Shown here: in pieces, positions 44,300 to 56,463 of the stretch
How positions within the stretch are numbered: position 1 is the stretch's first letter
Layout of the letters: every line of letters starts with the position of its first letter
Assembly: GCA_035772405.1 (NCBI GenBank)
Contig: JAYKKM010000043.1
Coordinates: 869,501-933,500 of the forward strand
Reading direction: 5' to 3'
DNA length: 64,000 nt
Source of the DNA: Chrysogorgia sp. JL179-B06
Lineage: Eukaryota > Cnidaria > Anthozoa > Scleralcyonacea > Chrysogorgiidae
Made by a program: the position numbers and the translations under genes
Notes under the pieces: model-generated
Databases searched by the model: none
What the model saw: only the letters and a program-made list of their open reading frames with translations
Told to the model about the DNA's origin: nothing

Positions 44300-44440
44300 A
44301 GGCGGATCGTTGAAATGGTCACCTCCCCCATGGACGTACTTTATATGACGCTGAAGATTATCACTAGGGTTGAAAAGTTCTTGCATACATGCATAACAAT
44401 CCCAATGATCTTTACCAGGCTTCTGGCACCTTGGCACAGA
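44300..44440 (-). pseudogene. Possible C2H2-finger coding fragment
   Basis: The minus frame reads DHWDCYACMQELFNPSDNLQ then RHIKYVHGGGDHF: Cys-x2-Cys-x12-His-x4-His, one classical zinc finger. It begins where the left arm of the 2.9-kb inverted repeat ends. Whether it is a host exon or part of a transposon ORF is unknown. Confidence 0.4.
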
Positions 44441-44999
44441 ATAAAGATTTAACCAGAAGTCCAACTCCGGTAGGAAACATGTCACATGTTTTTCACTGCG
44501 CATGCGCCAACTTCGTCAGCGCCGCCATGTTCCCAGCAAGTGTATCTCGTGATTTTCAATAGGAAAACATAGGGAAATTGGCAGTTGGGGAACGATAAAA
44601 GGCTGTATAATGAAAATGAGATGCTTGATCTTGTTTTTTGAAAACGAAAATTGGTTAACAAAGGGTAAGTGATGGTTTTTTATTCGTTCTGGATATGCAT
44701 ATGCATTTTTTAACAACTTTTTTATATAAATACTGGGACTACAGATCTGGTCAAACTCAGAAATATTCGATATAAACTGTTCTTACATGCTCAAGAAATA
44801 TATTTTTGGCTCGGTGATCATAATACTTGAGATGAGTAAATCTTCAACACATTGTCGTTGTATTTTCAAATCACATTAAATCTAAAAACGGTTATATATA
44901 GTTCAGTTTTGGCAAAAGAAATGAGTGTCAGTAGACAGTAGTAAATTTATGATCTTTTAAGTTTTCATTTAAGTTTTGTGGTATGACTAAAGAACCTAC

Positions 45000-46330
45000 A
45001 GTACGACATATTTTATTTTCCAGTATCGATTTATATGTGCTTAACTTGTTTTAGTTGTTTATAATTTGAAGATATTTTCTACTTTTTTATTTACAGGAAA
45101 AAACTCTCGATTTTTAAACTTCAAAGTGTACCTCAAAGTGGCTTCTTATGTGCATTATTTTTGGAAATTGTAAGATATGAAAAAGCTGTGGTTTGTACAA
45201 ATGCAAATGGTACCTGGATTTTTAAGACAATGTAAACTGACAATGATACCAGACTTTCCTGAGAACCTTAAGAAAGTTGTGTTTGAATGACCTGAATGTT
45301 ATGTCAACATGACTGAACATGAGAACCACAAATTCTACAACCAGGAAACTGTAAATGTGGATCACCATGGAAAAAATATGCAAATATGAATATGAGGAGT
45401 TATGTAACTCACAAGGCAAAATAATACTTTCTGTTGCACAGTGTTGACAGACCTATTAATTATTATAAGCAATATGTAATTGTCTGACATTAGCCAGAAT
45501 AAAATGGTTGTTGGGTGAAAGAATGAATTGTTGTTTGTTTTGTTACATTATGTGATTGGTTGATTTGTAGCCATGCATCACAACAAATCTGCCTTCTTCC
45601 ACTTTTGTTTCATCGATGCTTGGTTAATTAGATGCTGGCCAACTAATAATTAGTCTTATGTCAGAGTTTTCTTTTGAAATATATTGCTGTCTGTGTTATA
45701 CACAAATAATCAAGTGGGCATACATGTAGTTGGCAAGGGGTAATTATTCCCTCTCTAGGCAACCCCCTTTAATTTGGTTACCTGACCCTTTCTAAAAATT
45801 GTCCATCCCTGGCCCTCACCTTCAATTTTCATTCAACCAAATGAATTTTTACATTCTGCCTCCATATAGTTTAAATGATAGAAAATGTAACCTTTTCATA
45901 AACATTTAGGTATTCAAAAAACTGTTTTTGGAAAAAAACTTCCCCCTTTTCTAGTGCAAACCCCCCTTATATGAAAGGGGTTCCAACTGGTCGGTCCTCA
46001 TAAAATTAAGATTTAATTTCACTTGTGTGAAAATATGCATGAAATTTAACTTTAATTATACTCGGGCCCATGCACTCTGCACTACCTTTAATGAACTATA
46101 ATTGGACAATGTTTTTTGTGCCCTTAGTCATGTGGCCATCCTACATGTAAATCACTTGTAACCTTTTTTATATCATATATTCTATATCACATACATCAAA
46201 TTTCACAATTATTACAAAAGCTGTTGCCCTATTACTATCACAGTCTATGGTCTTCAACAACAGTTGGTGAAATAATGAATGGACATTTCAAGCATGACTA
46301 TCTTAGGGTTTTCAGGAAGATCAAAAGGTA
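45000..46330. other. Interior of the inverted-arm structure
   Basis: AT-rich, with no coding frame or palindromes. One MITE of the ATAGACC family follows at 46,337. Confidence 0.5.
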
Positions 46331-46336
46331 TTCGCT

Positions 46337-46475
46337 ATAGACCTTATTCATTAATGGCAGACAATTTATATGCATATAAATTGACCTTTAGGACCTCATT
46401 TTATAGTAAGAATCCTTTTCAATTTCATACATGAAAACAAGTTCCAATTACATGCCATTTTTTAATAAGGTCTAT
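46337..46475. mobile_element. MITE, ATAGACC family, copy 3
   Basis: ATAGACCTTATTCATTAATG and the closing CATTTTTTAATAAGGTCTAT. Confidence 0.8.
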
Positions 46476-47385
46476 TGGTTTATTGTATGAGGCACAACTT
46501 GTTCAAATCTTCCAATTTCCACAAATACACAAAGTCAGGAATGTTCTCCTTCATTTGCATACATCTTTTTTTACTTCATTTGAATGGATACACATGGTAC
46601 TTTAAAGCAGCTAAAACACAACATTTTATATGGAACTCTGCAGTGCATCCAACTATTACACCAAGGAAAATAATGTCTTCTTGTCCACTTTAACACCAGA
46701 CATTATAGACAAACATGATAATGGTACGCTTTGAAGTTTGGAAAACGAGTGTTATATATCTTCTGTAAATAAAAAAGTAGAAAATATCTTAAAACTAAGC
46801 ACATTTAAGGTACGTTATTAATGCCTATAGTATATACAGTAAGGCTATATGCAGGATCACCGATCACATGAAATCCTTCCACGAAGAACCAAATACAATT
46901 TAAATGTAGAAGATTCCACAAAACAACTCAAACGACTACCGCTTTTTTCGTGCTCGAATATAAATAATGAAGCATTCTGAGTTTGATCATATATCCTAGT
47001 AAATCCTTGTGTAAAAGTTGTTAAAAATGCCTGTGTAGATCCATATCGAATAAAAAACAATCACTTACCCTCTGTTAACCAATTTTGGTTAAAAAACCCA
47101 AGATCAAACATCTCATTTTCATTATACAGCCGTTTATCGTTCTCCAACTGGTATTTTCCCTATATTCTTCTATTGGAAATCACGAAATACACTTGCTGGG
47201 AACATGGCGGCGTATATTCTGTGGCGTCAGCAATGACATGCGCGAGGTGACATGCGCGAGGACAAAAACTTCAAAGGTACCGACAAGAGTTGGACTTCTG
47301 GTTAAATCTTTATTCTGTGACCTTGGCCCACTCGGCCATAGACTTCTTCCATTGCAGCACAGCACGTTTTATATATAAATTTGCG

Positions 47386-47831
47386 ATGATTCCTCGAAAG
47401 CATGGAAAGACTAAGTCATTTTCGCTGAAAACAACATTTCTACGAAAGAAAGGAAAGGATATTAAATCTTTTCCAATTACAGTTAGCCCGAGAGGAACGG
47501 TTTACAATCCGCCAAGTGAAGATAGTGCAAATGTTCCTAGTTCAAGTTGTTTTGAAAATATCGATATTTGTCCTCCGGAGCAAGACTTATCCAGTTATGA
47601 AAGACGGAAAATTGCTATCGATGTGAATTGGAGTGCTTTGACGGATAGTCTAGTGGATACTGCTATTAGTATGACCGGATTCGTACAAGACCGTCCGTGT
47701 ACTTGGTGCTCAATAAAACCATCGACTATGAGACGAATGTAGTCCAAATGCATACTTTTGCGACGATTGTGCTATATTGCTGCACACTAAAATCAATTAC
47801 TTCCATCTAGTGAAGAAGTGGGAGGTATGTA
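47386..47831 (+). pseudogene. KDZ-like transposase, N-terminal exon with zinc-binding module
   Basis: The frame begins MIPRKHGKTKSFSL and runs through YERRKIAIDVNW, DRPCTWCSIKP, then after a one-base frame change SPNAYFCDDCAILLHTKINY and FHLVKKWE, ending at a gtatgt donor. Paired C-x2-C motifs followed by LH…H…W match the N-terminal zinc region of KDZ (Kyakuja-Dileera-Zisupton) transposases. The frameshift near 47,740 makes this copy doubtful as a working gene. Confidence 0.5.
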
Positions 47832-47971
47832 TCCACTAATGCAAATGTAATGTATATATATATAGATATATATTGCACTATAGCTGCATATAAAAACATA
47901 TATAATAAACCCTGTAGGCAGTGTAGAGATAGAAATGGAAATATAAAGGGGTTGGTGTGCTGTCAATATAG

Positions 47972-48009
47972 AAGTCTAACGTTTGGAGGGTATGCCCTTC
48001 ATCAGAGAG
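47972..48009 (-). ncRNA. Decayed hammerhead motif (core G12 changed to C)
   Basis: On the minus strand: TCT, CTGATGA (47,999-48,005), stem II AGGG/CCCT, then CAAA instead of GAAA, ACGT minimal stem III, T, AGA pairing the leading TCT. The G12 change should abolish cleavage. The surrounding sequence is probably a Penelope terminal repeat. Confidence 0.55.
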
Positions 48010-48138
48010 CGCAGGCCCTACGTATTGATATTTACAATACAGTGTACAATGTTCAGTTATAGATGCACAGATAACGACCCGCCGAGGAGTCACTGATGTT
48101 CTTACCACGTTATGACATCCTCTGTTCATGCATCTATT

Positions 48139-48250
48139 TAACAATTAGACAACGAGTCCGAGTTGTCTATGAGCGAATAGTCAACGAAGGCGAAGCCTGA
48201 GTTGACTATTCGCTCATAGACAACGAGGACGAGTTGTCTAATTGTTTTAG
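48139..48250. repeat. Palindrome family A, second copy
   Basis: TTAACAATTAGACAACGAG… and the inverse arm around the apex CGAAGGCGAAGCCTGAG. Same family as 17,911-18,017. Confidence 0.9.
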
Positions 48251-48674
48251 TAGAAACAAATTAGTGAACTATTACAAATCATGCATTCTCCAAAAAATTA
48301 TCCAAAAACTCATGTGAAACCTACCCAAAACGAGAGTTTTCTGCCATTGTTTTGAGCGCGTTTCCCAAACGTTGTCTATCACGAATAGACAACGGTTGAG
48401 TAGCCAATCAGAATGCAGCATTTGTAATAGACCATGGTCAGTTTCTACTAAAACTGAATAGACAATGGTAAAATGGAATCTGGTGAATTTTTAGGGCATT
48501 AAATAAAGATGAATAGTGTCATGTCATTTGCTCTTGATATTGCAGTGTGATCTGTGATTGGTTTACATAAATCAGACCACTTTGGTGACATAATCTGTTC
48601 ATCTGTCCTCTATTATAGATCATGGGAAACAACCAATGAATATATATATGTATAGTAAACTTAAAAACTTTATT

Positions 48675-48775
48675 GTCACTACTCGGAGTTTCACACTTTA
48701 CATGATCATCAGGCAATCATCTGATGATCGTGTAAAGCGTGAAACTCCGAGTAGCGACAATAAAGTTTTTAAGTT
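48675..48775. ncRNA. Two hammerhead-like motifs in head-to-head orientation
   Basis: Plus: CTGATGA (48,721-48,727), weak stem II, GAAA (48,741-48,744), ACT-CCG-AGT stem III, A 48,753. Minus: CTGATGA (48,706-48,712 complement), GAAA (48,689-48,692 complement), same stem III. They share the tail TAGYGACAATAAAGTTTTTAAG-type sequence. This is a Penelope-like terminal sequence inverted on itself. Stem II has only about two good pairs. Confidence 0.5.
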
Positions 48776-49214
48776 TAAATTTAAATTCTATCATCATTGT
48801 AATTCATACAGTCCCTTGAATATTTCTTTTCTGTTAATGGTGCAAATAATACAAACCATTGTCCATGATTGTAACGAAAACATTCAAAAACCCCATCGGA
48901 TCACTGACAAGAAAACTACATCATAGATTACACATCCTGGGAATGTAAATATGGCTGAGAAGCATCAAACGCGTCTTGTCAAGCGCGTCAAGTTGAGATT
49001 TATTGTTTTAGTGTTAAGTTAAAATTCCATTTATATACTTTCTTCGCTTCAAAGAAATGTTTGATGGTGTTGAATATAGAATTTACAGTATATGAAGACA
49101 ATACACAGTGACACTGACATGGTGGAGACAGTTTTCTTCCAAATGATGAGAATAATATACACTAACAGTGACTGTTAAAAAATGTGACTTAATACCGTTA
49201 TATTTTCGTCATAA

Positions 49215-49320
49215 GTGCTCTCAAAATGCAGGAAATGCCGTTTCAGAGACCCAAATTTCAAAACATTTCCGGGGCGGCATGCCCCCGGACGGGACTCCAC
49301 TAGAATTGTGTCATCGACAC
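49215..49320. repeat. Dispersed GGAAATGSCATTTCAGAG repeat, copy 7
   Basis: TGCAGGAAATGCCGTTTCAG, AGACCCAAATTTC, then GGCGGCATGCCCCCGGACGG. Confidence 0.7.
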
Positions 49321-49460
49321 CGACAGTTACTTTGGTGGAAAAGACACCTACTTCAAAACTTAGCGAAAGCCCATGTATCTGTATATGTATATTATGTTGT
49401 TTATAAATATATTTTTTACAAGACAGTTACAATATTTGTGTTTATCTGGTTTGTTTAACA

Positions 49461-49570
49461 GAACAACATGTTTAGACCAGTCACGTTTGATCACAAATCA
49501 ATTTTAAAGAGAGATGATCACGAGTGTGGATTTCTTGAAATAAGAGAAATTATATGTTATGATGTTCAAG
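49461..49570 (+). pseudogene. KDZ-like transposase, second exon
   Basis: After a tttaacag acceptor the frame reads NNMFRPVTFDHKSILK, CGFLEIREIICYDVQG and ends at a gtttgt donor. The phrase fits the region that follows the zinc module in KDZ proteins. It lies 1.6 kb downstream of the first exon on the same strand. Confidence 0.5.
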
Positions 49571-49867
49571 GTTTGTAAGGCATGACGTTTTTTCTATGAT
49601 ATATAATTTATATGAAATGTATGTAGCACAATGGAATTTTTTCAACATTCTCAAAGAGTAGCACATTTCATATTAAATTGTACATAATATGTACATCTTT
49701 CACCTTTGTTTATTAGCATAAATTTTACTAAACCTGTACTACTACTACATTACTAAAAGTATTTTACTTTAACTATTTTAAAATTAAACATGAAATTAAA
49801 AGGTGAAAGATCATATATAAACTTTTTTTAAAATTGTAGGAAACCAGCATAAACAAATGCTATAACC

Positions 49868-50040
49868 ATGTTGAGGCACAATTTATGGCCTGGATCACCA
49901 GAAAAACCAAAGGTGGCTTTTCATGTCAGCTTGATGGAGATGATGACAATAATTTTTGTCCATTGCAAAGTTGCTTTGAAAAGTCTAGTTGAATTTGTGG
50001 ATTTATTATTTTTTTGTTTTGGAGTAGGTAATGGGAACCA
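49868..50040 (+). pseudogene. KDZ-like transposase, third exon
   Basis: MLRHNLWPGSPEKPKVAF, then HVSLMEMMTIIFVHCKVALK. The pattern LWP-[AG]-[ST]-x-x-x-P-x-[VI]-AF…[LM]…V-[SA]-LK is characteristic of KDZ transposases. The DDE catalytic region was not found downstream, so the copy is truncated. Confidence 0.6.
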
Positions 50041-50907
50041 CAATGATGTCCTGTATATGTAAATGTAGAAAACTATGGGGACGGGGATTGTAACAATAAG
50101 CGCATTTAGCCACTGACTATAATACGTATCATATTGCAACGAGCGCTGGACATGCAGTGTAAACTGAATAAAAGGTATGAATAAAATACAGAAACAGAGA
50201 GTAAAGATGCGTATAATTGTATAGTGCATAGCATAACATGCGGGATAACCCTGTACGCATTTCGACCTTTATTGGTCTATTATCACAAATGTAATGAGAC
50301 GCCCTTGTTACGTTGTTCGGTGACCAACAGCTACCGCGCTGAGTTCTACGACGGTTCCGAGTCCTACGACGGTTCCGAGTCCTCCACTAATAAAGGGACC
50401 TTAAGATCTATGTCGGCAACCTAGGATAGCGACGGCAGTGAAATAATATAAATTTTAGTATTTGAATGGAACCACGGTCGATTGACTAGCGTATTTGACT
50501 CTCAAAGCTTGTTTTATGATCTCCAAAACGCTTCAATATTTCTAAAACGATTGTAGTCTCTGTGTTTAAGTCAGTCTTAAGGAACAAATCTCATCTCTCA
50601 GCGAGTTACTGTCGTACTAAAGACGTGAAAATACTGTTGTAATGAAAATGGCGTTGTAAACAGAACAAGAACGGCGTTGGGATTACTTTTGGGATAAAGA
50701 TTCTTTTGTTTGAAATAAAGATTCCGTTGTATATCTTAAGTCCCTAATGATGTCGGTCGTCGGTTCCGCCGCAGGAGTCGCACCCGTAGTCAGGCATCTG
50801 TTTTACAGCAGGTCTATACCTGCTGCACCACCCGGTGCCGCTTCTCGCAATTTGATGTCATTGGATACATCCATGCACCTGCATTTCAAGTGATTTTTAT
50901 AAGTAAT

Positions 50908-51400
50908 AGCATAAAAAGAGGTTCATTAGCTATTAAACGTCCCGCTCGATGAGGGTCATTTAGTAAAATTCCCGAGGGCCGAAGGCCCGAGGGAATTTTA
51001 CTAAATGACCCGAATCGAGCCGGACGTTTAATGGTTAATGCACCTCTTTTTATGCTATTCCTTTGTAATATAATGTTTGCGGGTATTTCTTTTGTTCTCA
51101 CAGGGCATTAACAACTAATCTACCGTATATCAAAATTAATTTTGGCGAAATTTCTGACGAGGTTCCTCGACCTCGTGTTGAGCGGTCTTTGAATGCGGAT
51201 GATTTGATTAAAATTCATTTTTCGTAATCGTACCTCCGTTGGCGTCAAACCGGGTATGATTAGTTCTAATCAGACCTGGTTTGTCGTCAACGGAGGTAAG
51301 ATTAGCAAAAATGGTATAATGAGGTATATTAGTTGTTAATGGCCCTGTGAGAACAAAATAAATACCCGCAAACATTATATTACATTACATAATCTCAAGG
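50908..51400. mobile_element. Composite double-palindrome element, copy 1
   Basis: A first palindrome (50,908-51,057) has apex GAGGGCCGAAGGCCCGAG and arms GCTCGATGAGGGTCATTTAG. An outer pair (51,062-51,115 with 51,335-51,400; AATATAATGTTTGCGGGTAT) encloses a second palindrome (51,228-51,302; ACCTCCGTTGGCGTCAAACC). The same two-part design occurs at 61,985-62,330. Confidence 0.82.
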
Positions 51401-51574
51401 ATATATCGGTACTAAATACCTAAAATGAACAGGTTTTGTGATTGGCTATATGGAACAAAGTGGTTAGGGTTAGGACATTGGTTTATTTGTGGTCAGTGAT
51501 TCTATTGTTTTATTGTTTTAATCAACCAATCTGACAAAACTTGATAGTATAGGTAGGTGGCGACCCGGATATAT

Positions 51575-51770
51575 AAGCGTTTTCAATAAGTTATTATGCA
51601 GTGTGATGTCATATAAGTATGATCATTTACATATTAAACAAATCTTAATATCTCAAGAGTGAAGTGAGATATGAAAAAGTTGTAAATGGTTAGTTTTTAT
51701 AGTTTCAAGAGTTCTTTCAAACAAAAGAGTTGTTTTACAACTGAATTTTTCATTGCATATAGGCACGACT
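51575..51770. mobile_element. Single arm of the 19.8-20.3 kb MITE family
   Basis: TTATTATGCAGTGTGATGTC, CTTAATATCTCAAGAGTGAA and the end CATATAGGCAC match the right arm of 19,830-20,314. The left arm is missing. Confidence 0.72.
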
Positions 51771-52439
51771 GCATTATAACTATGACTAGGAGTTCTTATC
51801 AGAAGTGAAATTCCTCTGGACTGACACAGGAGCAGTGGGCACGAGGGTGGAGAAGTGTGCCAGCAGAATGATGCTAGAAATGTTCTATAGCATAGAGGAT
51901 CAAATAAATAGAATGTAGAATCTAAACTACGTATCAAGCTAAGGCGATCATATAGCCTTGAAATACTAAAATAACATACGCTAATCATATCCAATTCGAG
52001 CAACATTTACTCGAAAGAGCAAGCCTCGCGAAGTTATAAATTTTCCATTCAAGCAACACTCTTGCCAAATCGAACATCACGTTTGTATTTGCTGAATTGA
52101 ACCGAGTTATCTGGCGGTTGTGTGGTCATACGGAAATCACGCGGGCCTGATATCACCGTTGTCAAAAACATTGAGGTTATAGTGTATCCTTGAATTAAGA
52201 CTCTTTCGTTTGTTGCCGTGTTCCACTCGATAACAATCTAAACCACGTATCAAGTCGATCATATAGCCCCCCATTATAGCCTTCGAAGGCAACTGGCAGC
52301 GTGCGAATAGAACATACATGCGCAGTTTGGCTGTTACTTCTCACACCGCCTGGAAATGGACAGAGAAACTCAAATTCGAACTGAATCGAAATTTGGTCAA
52401 CTACACATAGCTCGGCAAAGAGACTGAGCAAAGACTCGG

Positions 52440-53570
52440 CAAAGAGACAGGCAGCAATTATAATTAACCTACAACTAAACTACAGTAAACACCCGCATAT
52501 AAGAACCTAGATTTTCCCTAGATAGCCTAAAAAGGTTCTAGTATGTGTTTGGTGTCTATACTGAGAATTTAGGATATTTAGGTTCTTATAAAATAGAAAA
52601 TTTATTTTCTTAAGAGGATATAAGGTGCTTGCTGTTCGTCAAACAATTACTGTAGTCTATATAGGTGCATTCCTTTCCTGTGCAGTCCATTCCTTATGTA
52701 TAAGAAACATATACTGTAATTATGTCTAAAACGTAGGACTACATTCTAAGCAAATACTGCATGATTTATTTCATTGGGTATTATGTACAGTTTGATTGCA
52801 AGAAATTCTTCACAGTCTGCAGATTGCCATATAAAAACAGTTTTTATTTTTTTCTGTCGATTTTTCAAGCATTTTGTCGGTTTTTAGGCTCAACAGGTTC
52901 TTATCTAATGTGGGTTAGGGTTAGTGTTAGGGTTAGGGTTAAAATGATGCATAACCGAGCAACTCCGATCCAGCCTAAAAGTGAGCTGGAAACTAGAGAC
53001 ATTTTTTCGTGGCCCAATAATTGTCAAGCGTGTGAAACTAACAAATAGAGTTACCATTTTGACGCATGAACTATTACTTAGTGACTATACTACAATTATG
53101 ATGCAGAATCCTTTTCGTTGTAACTTCACGCAGTTGCGTTATATTAATTATGCCAGGAAACTGATTTACCTTTTTACTGATTTAGGATATTTTGTAAAGA
53201 ATTAATGTTACTCTAAAAATAGATATACATATCCGCACGGCATTATGGGGCTGTTTTGGGGGCGCTTTGTAAAGTTGCATGTTTGTTTATTAATCGCGGA
53301 AGACAGCATGGCGGAAATCAAAATTTACATTACAGAGAATTATAAAAAAATAAAATTAACTCGCTATTAATATTCACCGCTACCTGCTACTGTACCAAAA
53401 CAAAGAACAGATGATTCTAGTGTTACTATAGAAACACGCAAACATATAGGTCTTGATGTTGCTTTTTTGCAACTGGTCCCTGCTTGGTCTTAAAATGTAT
53501 ATGTTCTAACTGTAGTGTACTGTAATTTTCCTTCACCATAAATCTTTAGAACATGCAGTTTAATCGAGTG
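52440..53570. other. Intergenic; telomere-like TTAGGG patch
   Basis: GGTTAGGGTTAGTGTTAGGG and one more unit (52,913-52,941) form a short interstitial telomere-like run. No gene is recognised. Confidence 0.5.
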
Positions 53571-53699
53571 AAATGGCTAATATTACTCAGTATATAGATA
53601 AATTGATTGAACCTGTTGTTGTAGATCAGTTAACTCTGTAGGTAAGTTTAAACTATGCATGTCATCTAATTTATTATTTAAGACTTGTTTATTAAATAG

Positions 53700-53857
53700 G
53701 TGTAAAAAGCCAACAGTGTCTAAGGTTGATGAGACCGAGCTAGGAGCCATGTCTGCTCTTCAGCGCATTTGGTGGAAAACATTTTTTTGCTGTACATTAG
53801 TTTTTGTTGGTATGAATTGTTCTGAGAACGACGAAACACTGCTTCAGAGGGAAAAGG
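53700..53857 (+). other. Candidate coding exon, family unknown
   Basis: Between a ttaaatag acceptor and a gtactg donor the frame reads CKKPTVSKVDETELGAMSAL, then QRIWWKTFFCC and CSENDETLLQREK. It has no stop and balanced composition, but neither neighbour exon could be linked, so it is only a candidate. Confidence 0.25.
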
Positions 53858-54084
53858 TACTGTACTACAACCTTTTCTATATATTACAGCCCCATCGCAT
53901 TAATTCTTGAAGTAAGATAAAAGGTTTACAATAATTTAAGACTCAATAGAAAAATCGTTAAAAATTGTGTGCACCCGGCTCTACTCCTGTCTGACGGTAA
54001 TAATATACACCTCAAGCTAGAGATTCGCTAAAAACCAAAACGTCGTCAAATGGTAGAAGCGAAGAAGTCCGTGTCTAGGTTAAA

Positions 54085-54540
54085 TGGAACTCTTTAAACA
54101 ACATGCAGTACAATAAACGCCTACTTAATTTAGCGCATAGATTAAGTTGCTACTTGCATAGTCAAGCTCCCCCGTCTTTAGAAGCTCTGTTTACCAAGAG
54201 CAACCATAAATATAATTTCAGAAAGAAAATGACATTTGTATTGCCGAAACCTAAATTAGATTATGTTAAAAAATCAATTTCTTATCAGGCAGCAGCTTTA
54301 TGGAACTCGCTTGATAACGATACTAGAGCATTGGAGCACAGACTCAGCTTTAAGAAGGCTCTGAAGTTACAATTTTAAATTGATAATTTTTATGTGTATA
54401 ATATAATTTCGTAATGTAAATAGTTGGGTTTTAAACTAAGGGGATCGGGGTTTTAGAGTATTAAGATACACGAGCACATCAGTTTTAATTGTAATTTTAT
54501 CGTGTTTAAATAAATGCTATTATTATTATAATTAAAATAA
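54085..54540 (+). pseudogene. CR1/L2-like LINE: C-terminal reverse-transcriptase tail and 3' UTR
   Basis: MQYNKRLLNLAHRLSCYLHS, APPSLEALFTKSN, TFVLPKPKLDYVKKSISYQ and AAALWNSLDNDTRALEH. The phrase LP-x-P-x-x-[ND]-Y-x-KKS-x-x-[YF]-x-x-[AG]-x-LWNSL marks the extreme C-terminus of many LINE reverse transcriptases. A 3' UTR ends in AATAAATGCTATTATTATTA near 54,530. Confidence 0.8.
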
Positions 54541-55009
54541 GAGACTCACATAATGTATGGCCATATGTTGATGTATATATACTCATTTGTACATCGTCAA
54601 TTCGTAATCTTGGATATATTATCATTTTGTGCTATGTATATATCTTTAGGGATCTTTTTAACTGATAAAAATGGTGTTGGAAAATGATATATTAATCTTG
54701 TTTTGCGGTTAACATTGATAAGTGATGACGGTCGTGAACACGCATCACTATAGTCAATAGTACAATTTTAGGAATGTCAAGTATCGTATAAACTTGAGTT
54801 TTAATATAGCTAAGAGTTAGGCTAAGTATAAATCTTGGCTATAGATTTTCTGGGAAAGTGTATAATCGAAGTATAAAGATAAGAGCTCAATATACGTAAA
54901 TTTACGTAAAAAACAATAAACAATATACGTTTATAAAAATAAATATACGTTTATATTGCCATAATAATATGGAAACAAGTCAAGTTTTATGAAATATTTT
55001 TAGTCGACG

Positions 55010-55037
55010 TTTCATTGCGAACTTACAACATCTTCAG
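55010..55037 (-). ncRNA. Hammerhead-like motif, left Penelope copy
   Basis: CTGAAGA (55,031-55,037 complement; A at variable position 7), GAAA (55,010-55,013 complement), followed by ACGTC. Stem II is imperfect. Confidence 0.4.
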
Positions 55038-55159
55038 AGTGCAGATAATTACATGTGTGAAAACTATCTATATATAAGTCTATATTTACATAAGAGAATA
55101 ATTAATTAGACGGCTAACCAATGCGGTAACGAGGTGACAAACAGAAGGTGACATAAGTA

Positions 55160-55580
55160 ACAACACATAATTAAAATATAGAAAGCGGTATGGAAGAGAT
55201 GTTCTCATTGAGAGACGGTTTGAATTTAGAAATCAGTAAACTCTCTCGAATGAGGAGTTCAAAGTTGGAAGATGAACGAGAAGAAGAAATAACAGAGAAG
55301 TCATCAGGAGTAATAGTGTGATGGGTAAAATGAGAATTAGATTGTACACCAGAAGTTCGTGCTCGTTTCTTTCCGGTCAAAGGCGATACCCCCAAGAGGT
55401 TTGTGGGAAGACTTGCGAACACAGGTGTCCGGATCTGTAAAGCATGAGATCCGGTGAAAGGCAGAGAAAAATAGACCACATTTTCCTGAGGAGATTAAGG
55501 TCTTTAGCAGGGTGGCAAAACAAACGATCAACAAAAACACGAGTACAGCGATCAATGAAATCTTCAGGATAACCATTGCT
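55160..55580 (-). pseudogene. Penelope-like C-terminus with partial GIY-YIG nuclease
   Basis: SHALQIRTPVFASLPTN lies in the connector, then after small losses SNSHFTHHTITPDDFSVIS and SSSNFELLIRESLLISKFKP, ending LNENISSIPLSIF. The ELLIRESLLI…KP-x-LN phrase is the C-terminal helix of the Penelope GIY-YIG endonuclease. The Gly-Ile-Tyr core is missing. Confidence 0.78.
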
Positions 55581-55849
55581 TAATAATAAGTACTTTTTTA
55601 GTTTGCTTCAGCATGAAAAAGATGATACGAAGAGCAGATTTTAAAATATCGATCAAGAAGAGTATAGACAAGACCACGTTTAAAAGATATCGGAATAAAA
55701 CTTTCAAAATTCGTGAATAAGCCGGTAAAAGTAGGTTTACGGTAAACTGAGTTGCAATTAAAGCCGTCAGAGCGATCTATGATGATTTCTAAAAAGGAAG
55801 TGTAGAATCGGTCTCTAATTCACTAGTAAACGTGATATTAGGATGCCAG

Positions 55850-56380
55850 TTGCGAGTTAAAATAATCTTGAAAACGACGAACGTGATCTCGAGAGCGAAA
55901 AACAACAAAACAATCATCAATATAGCGTCGAAAGAAAAGAGGTTTAAATTAATCCTGAAGATTTCATTGATCGCTATACTCGTGTTTTTCTTGATCATTT
56001 GTTTTGCCGCCCTGCTAAAGACCTTAATTCTCATCAGGAAAATGTGGTCTATTTTTCTCTGCCTTTTGCCGGATCTCATGCTATACAGATCCGGACACAG
56101 ATTTCTAAATTGTGGCAAGTCTTCCCACAAACAAACCTCTTTGCGTTTTATTTTTCAATCAGGACGAAGGTTGTCTAGTTTCTTCAAAGATCGGACCCCT
56201 ATGTTGATGAGATCGCGTGATGTCTATAAATACAACATGTATCAATGCTGTCAGGTGGTGCATTGTATCTGAACCCAACACGGCGACATTTACATTCGCG
56301 AATTTCAGAACACATGGGGGGCCTTTGACAGGAAAGAAAGATAACTTCTCTCTTCTGTTTGTCACCTCGTTACCGCATTG
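55850..56380 (+). pseudogene. Penelope-like connector, second copy
   Basis: In the plus frames FFLIICFAALLKTL, VYFSLPFAGSHAIQIRTQI and TRRHLHSRISEHMG can be followed with frame changes and stops. It parallels the minus-strand copy and ends close to the nuclease start. Confidence 0.65.
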
Positions 56381-56426
56381 GTTAGCCTAATTAATTATTC
56401 TCTTATGTAAATATAGACTTAAATAT

Positions 56427-56463
56427 AGACTGAAGATGTTGTAAGTCGCAACGAAACGTCAGT
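56427..56463 (+). ncRNA. Hammerhead-like motif, right Penelope copy
   Basis: CTGAAGA (56,430-56,436), one extra T, stem II GTTG/CAAC, GAAA (56,453-56,456), ACGT minimal stem III, C 56,460, then AGT. The stem I partner is damaged upstream. Confidence 0.48.

Larger units (their letters stand above)
44428..47325. mobile_element. 2.9-kb structure with about 290-bp inverted arms
   Basis: The left arm (44,428-44,740) and right arm (47,035-47,325) pair over ACAGAATAAAGATTTAACCA, GAAGTCCAACTC, CCGCCATGTTCCCAGCAAGT and onward, with moderate divergence. The 2.3 kb between has no coding frame. It may be a nonautonomous DNA transposon with long TIRs; no target duplication was seen. Confidence 0.7.
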
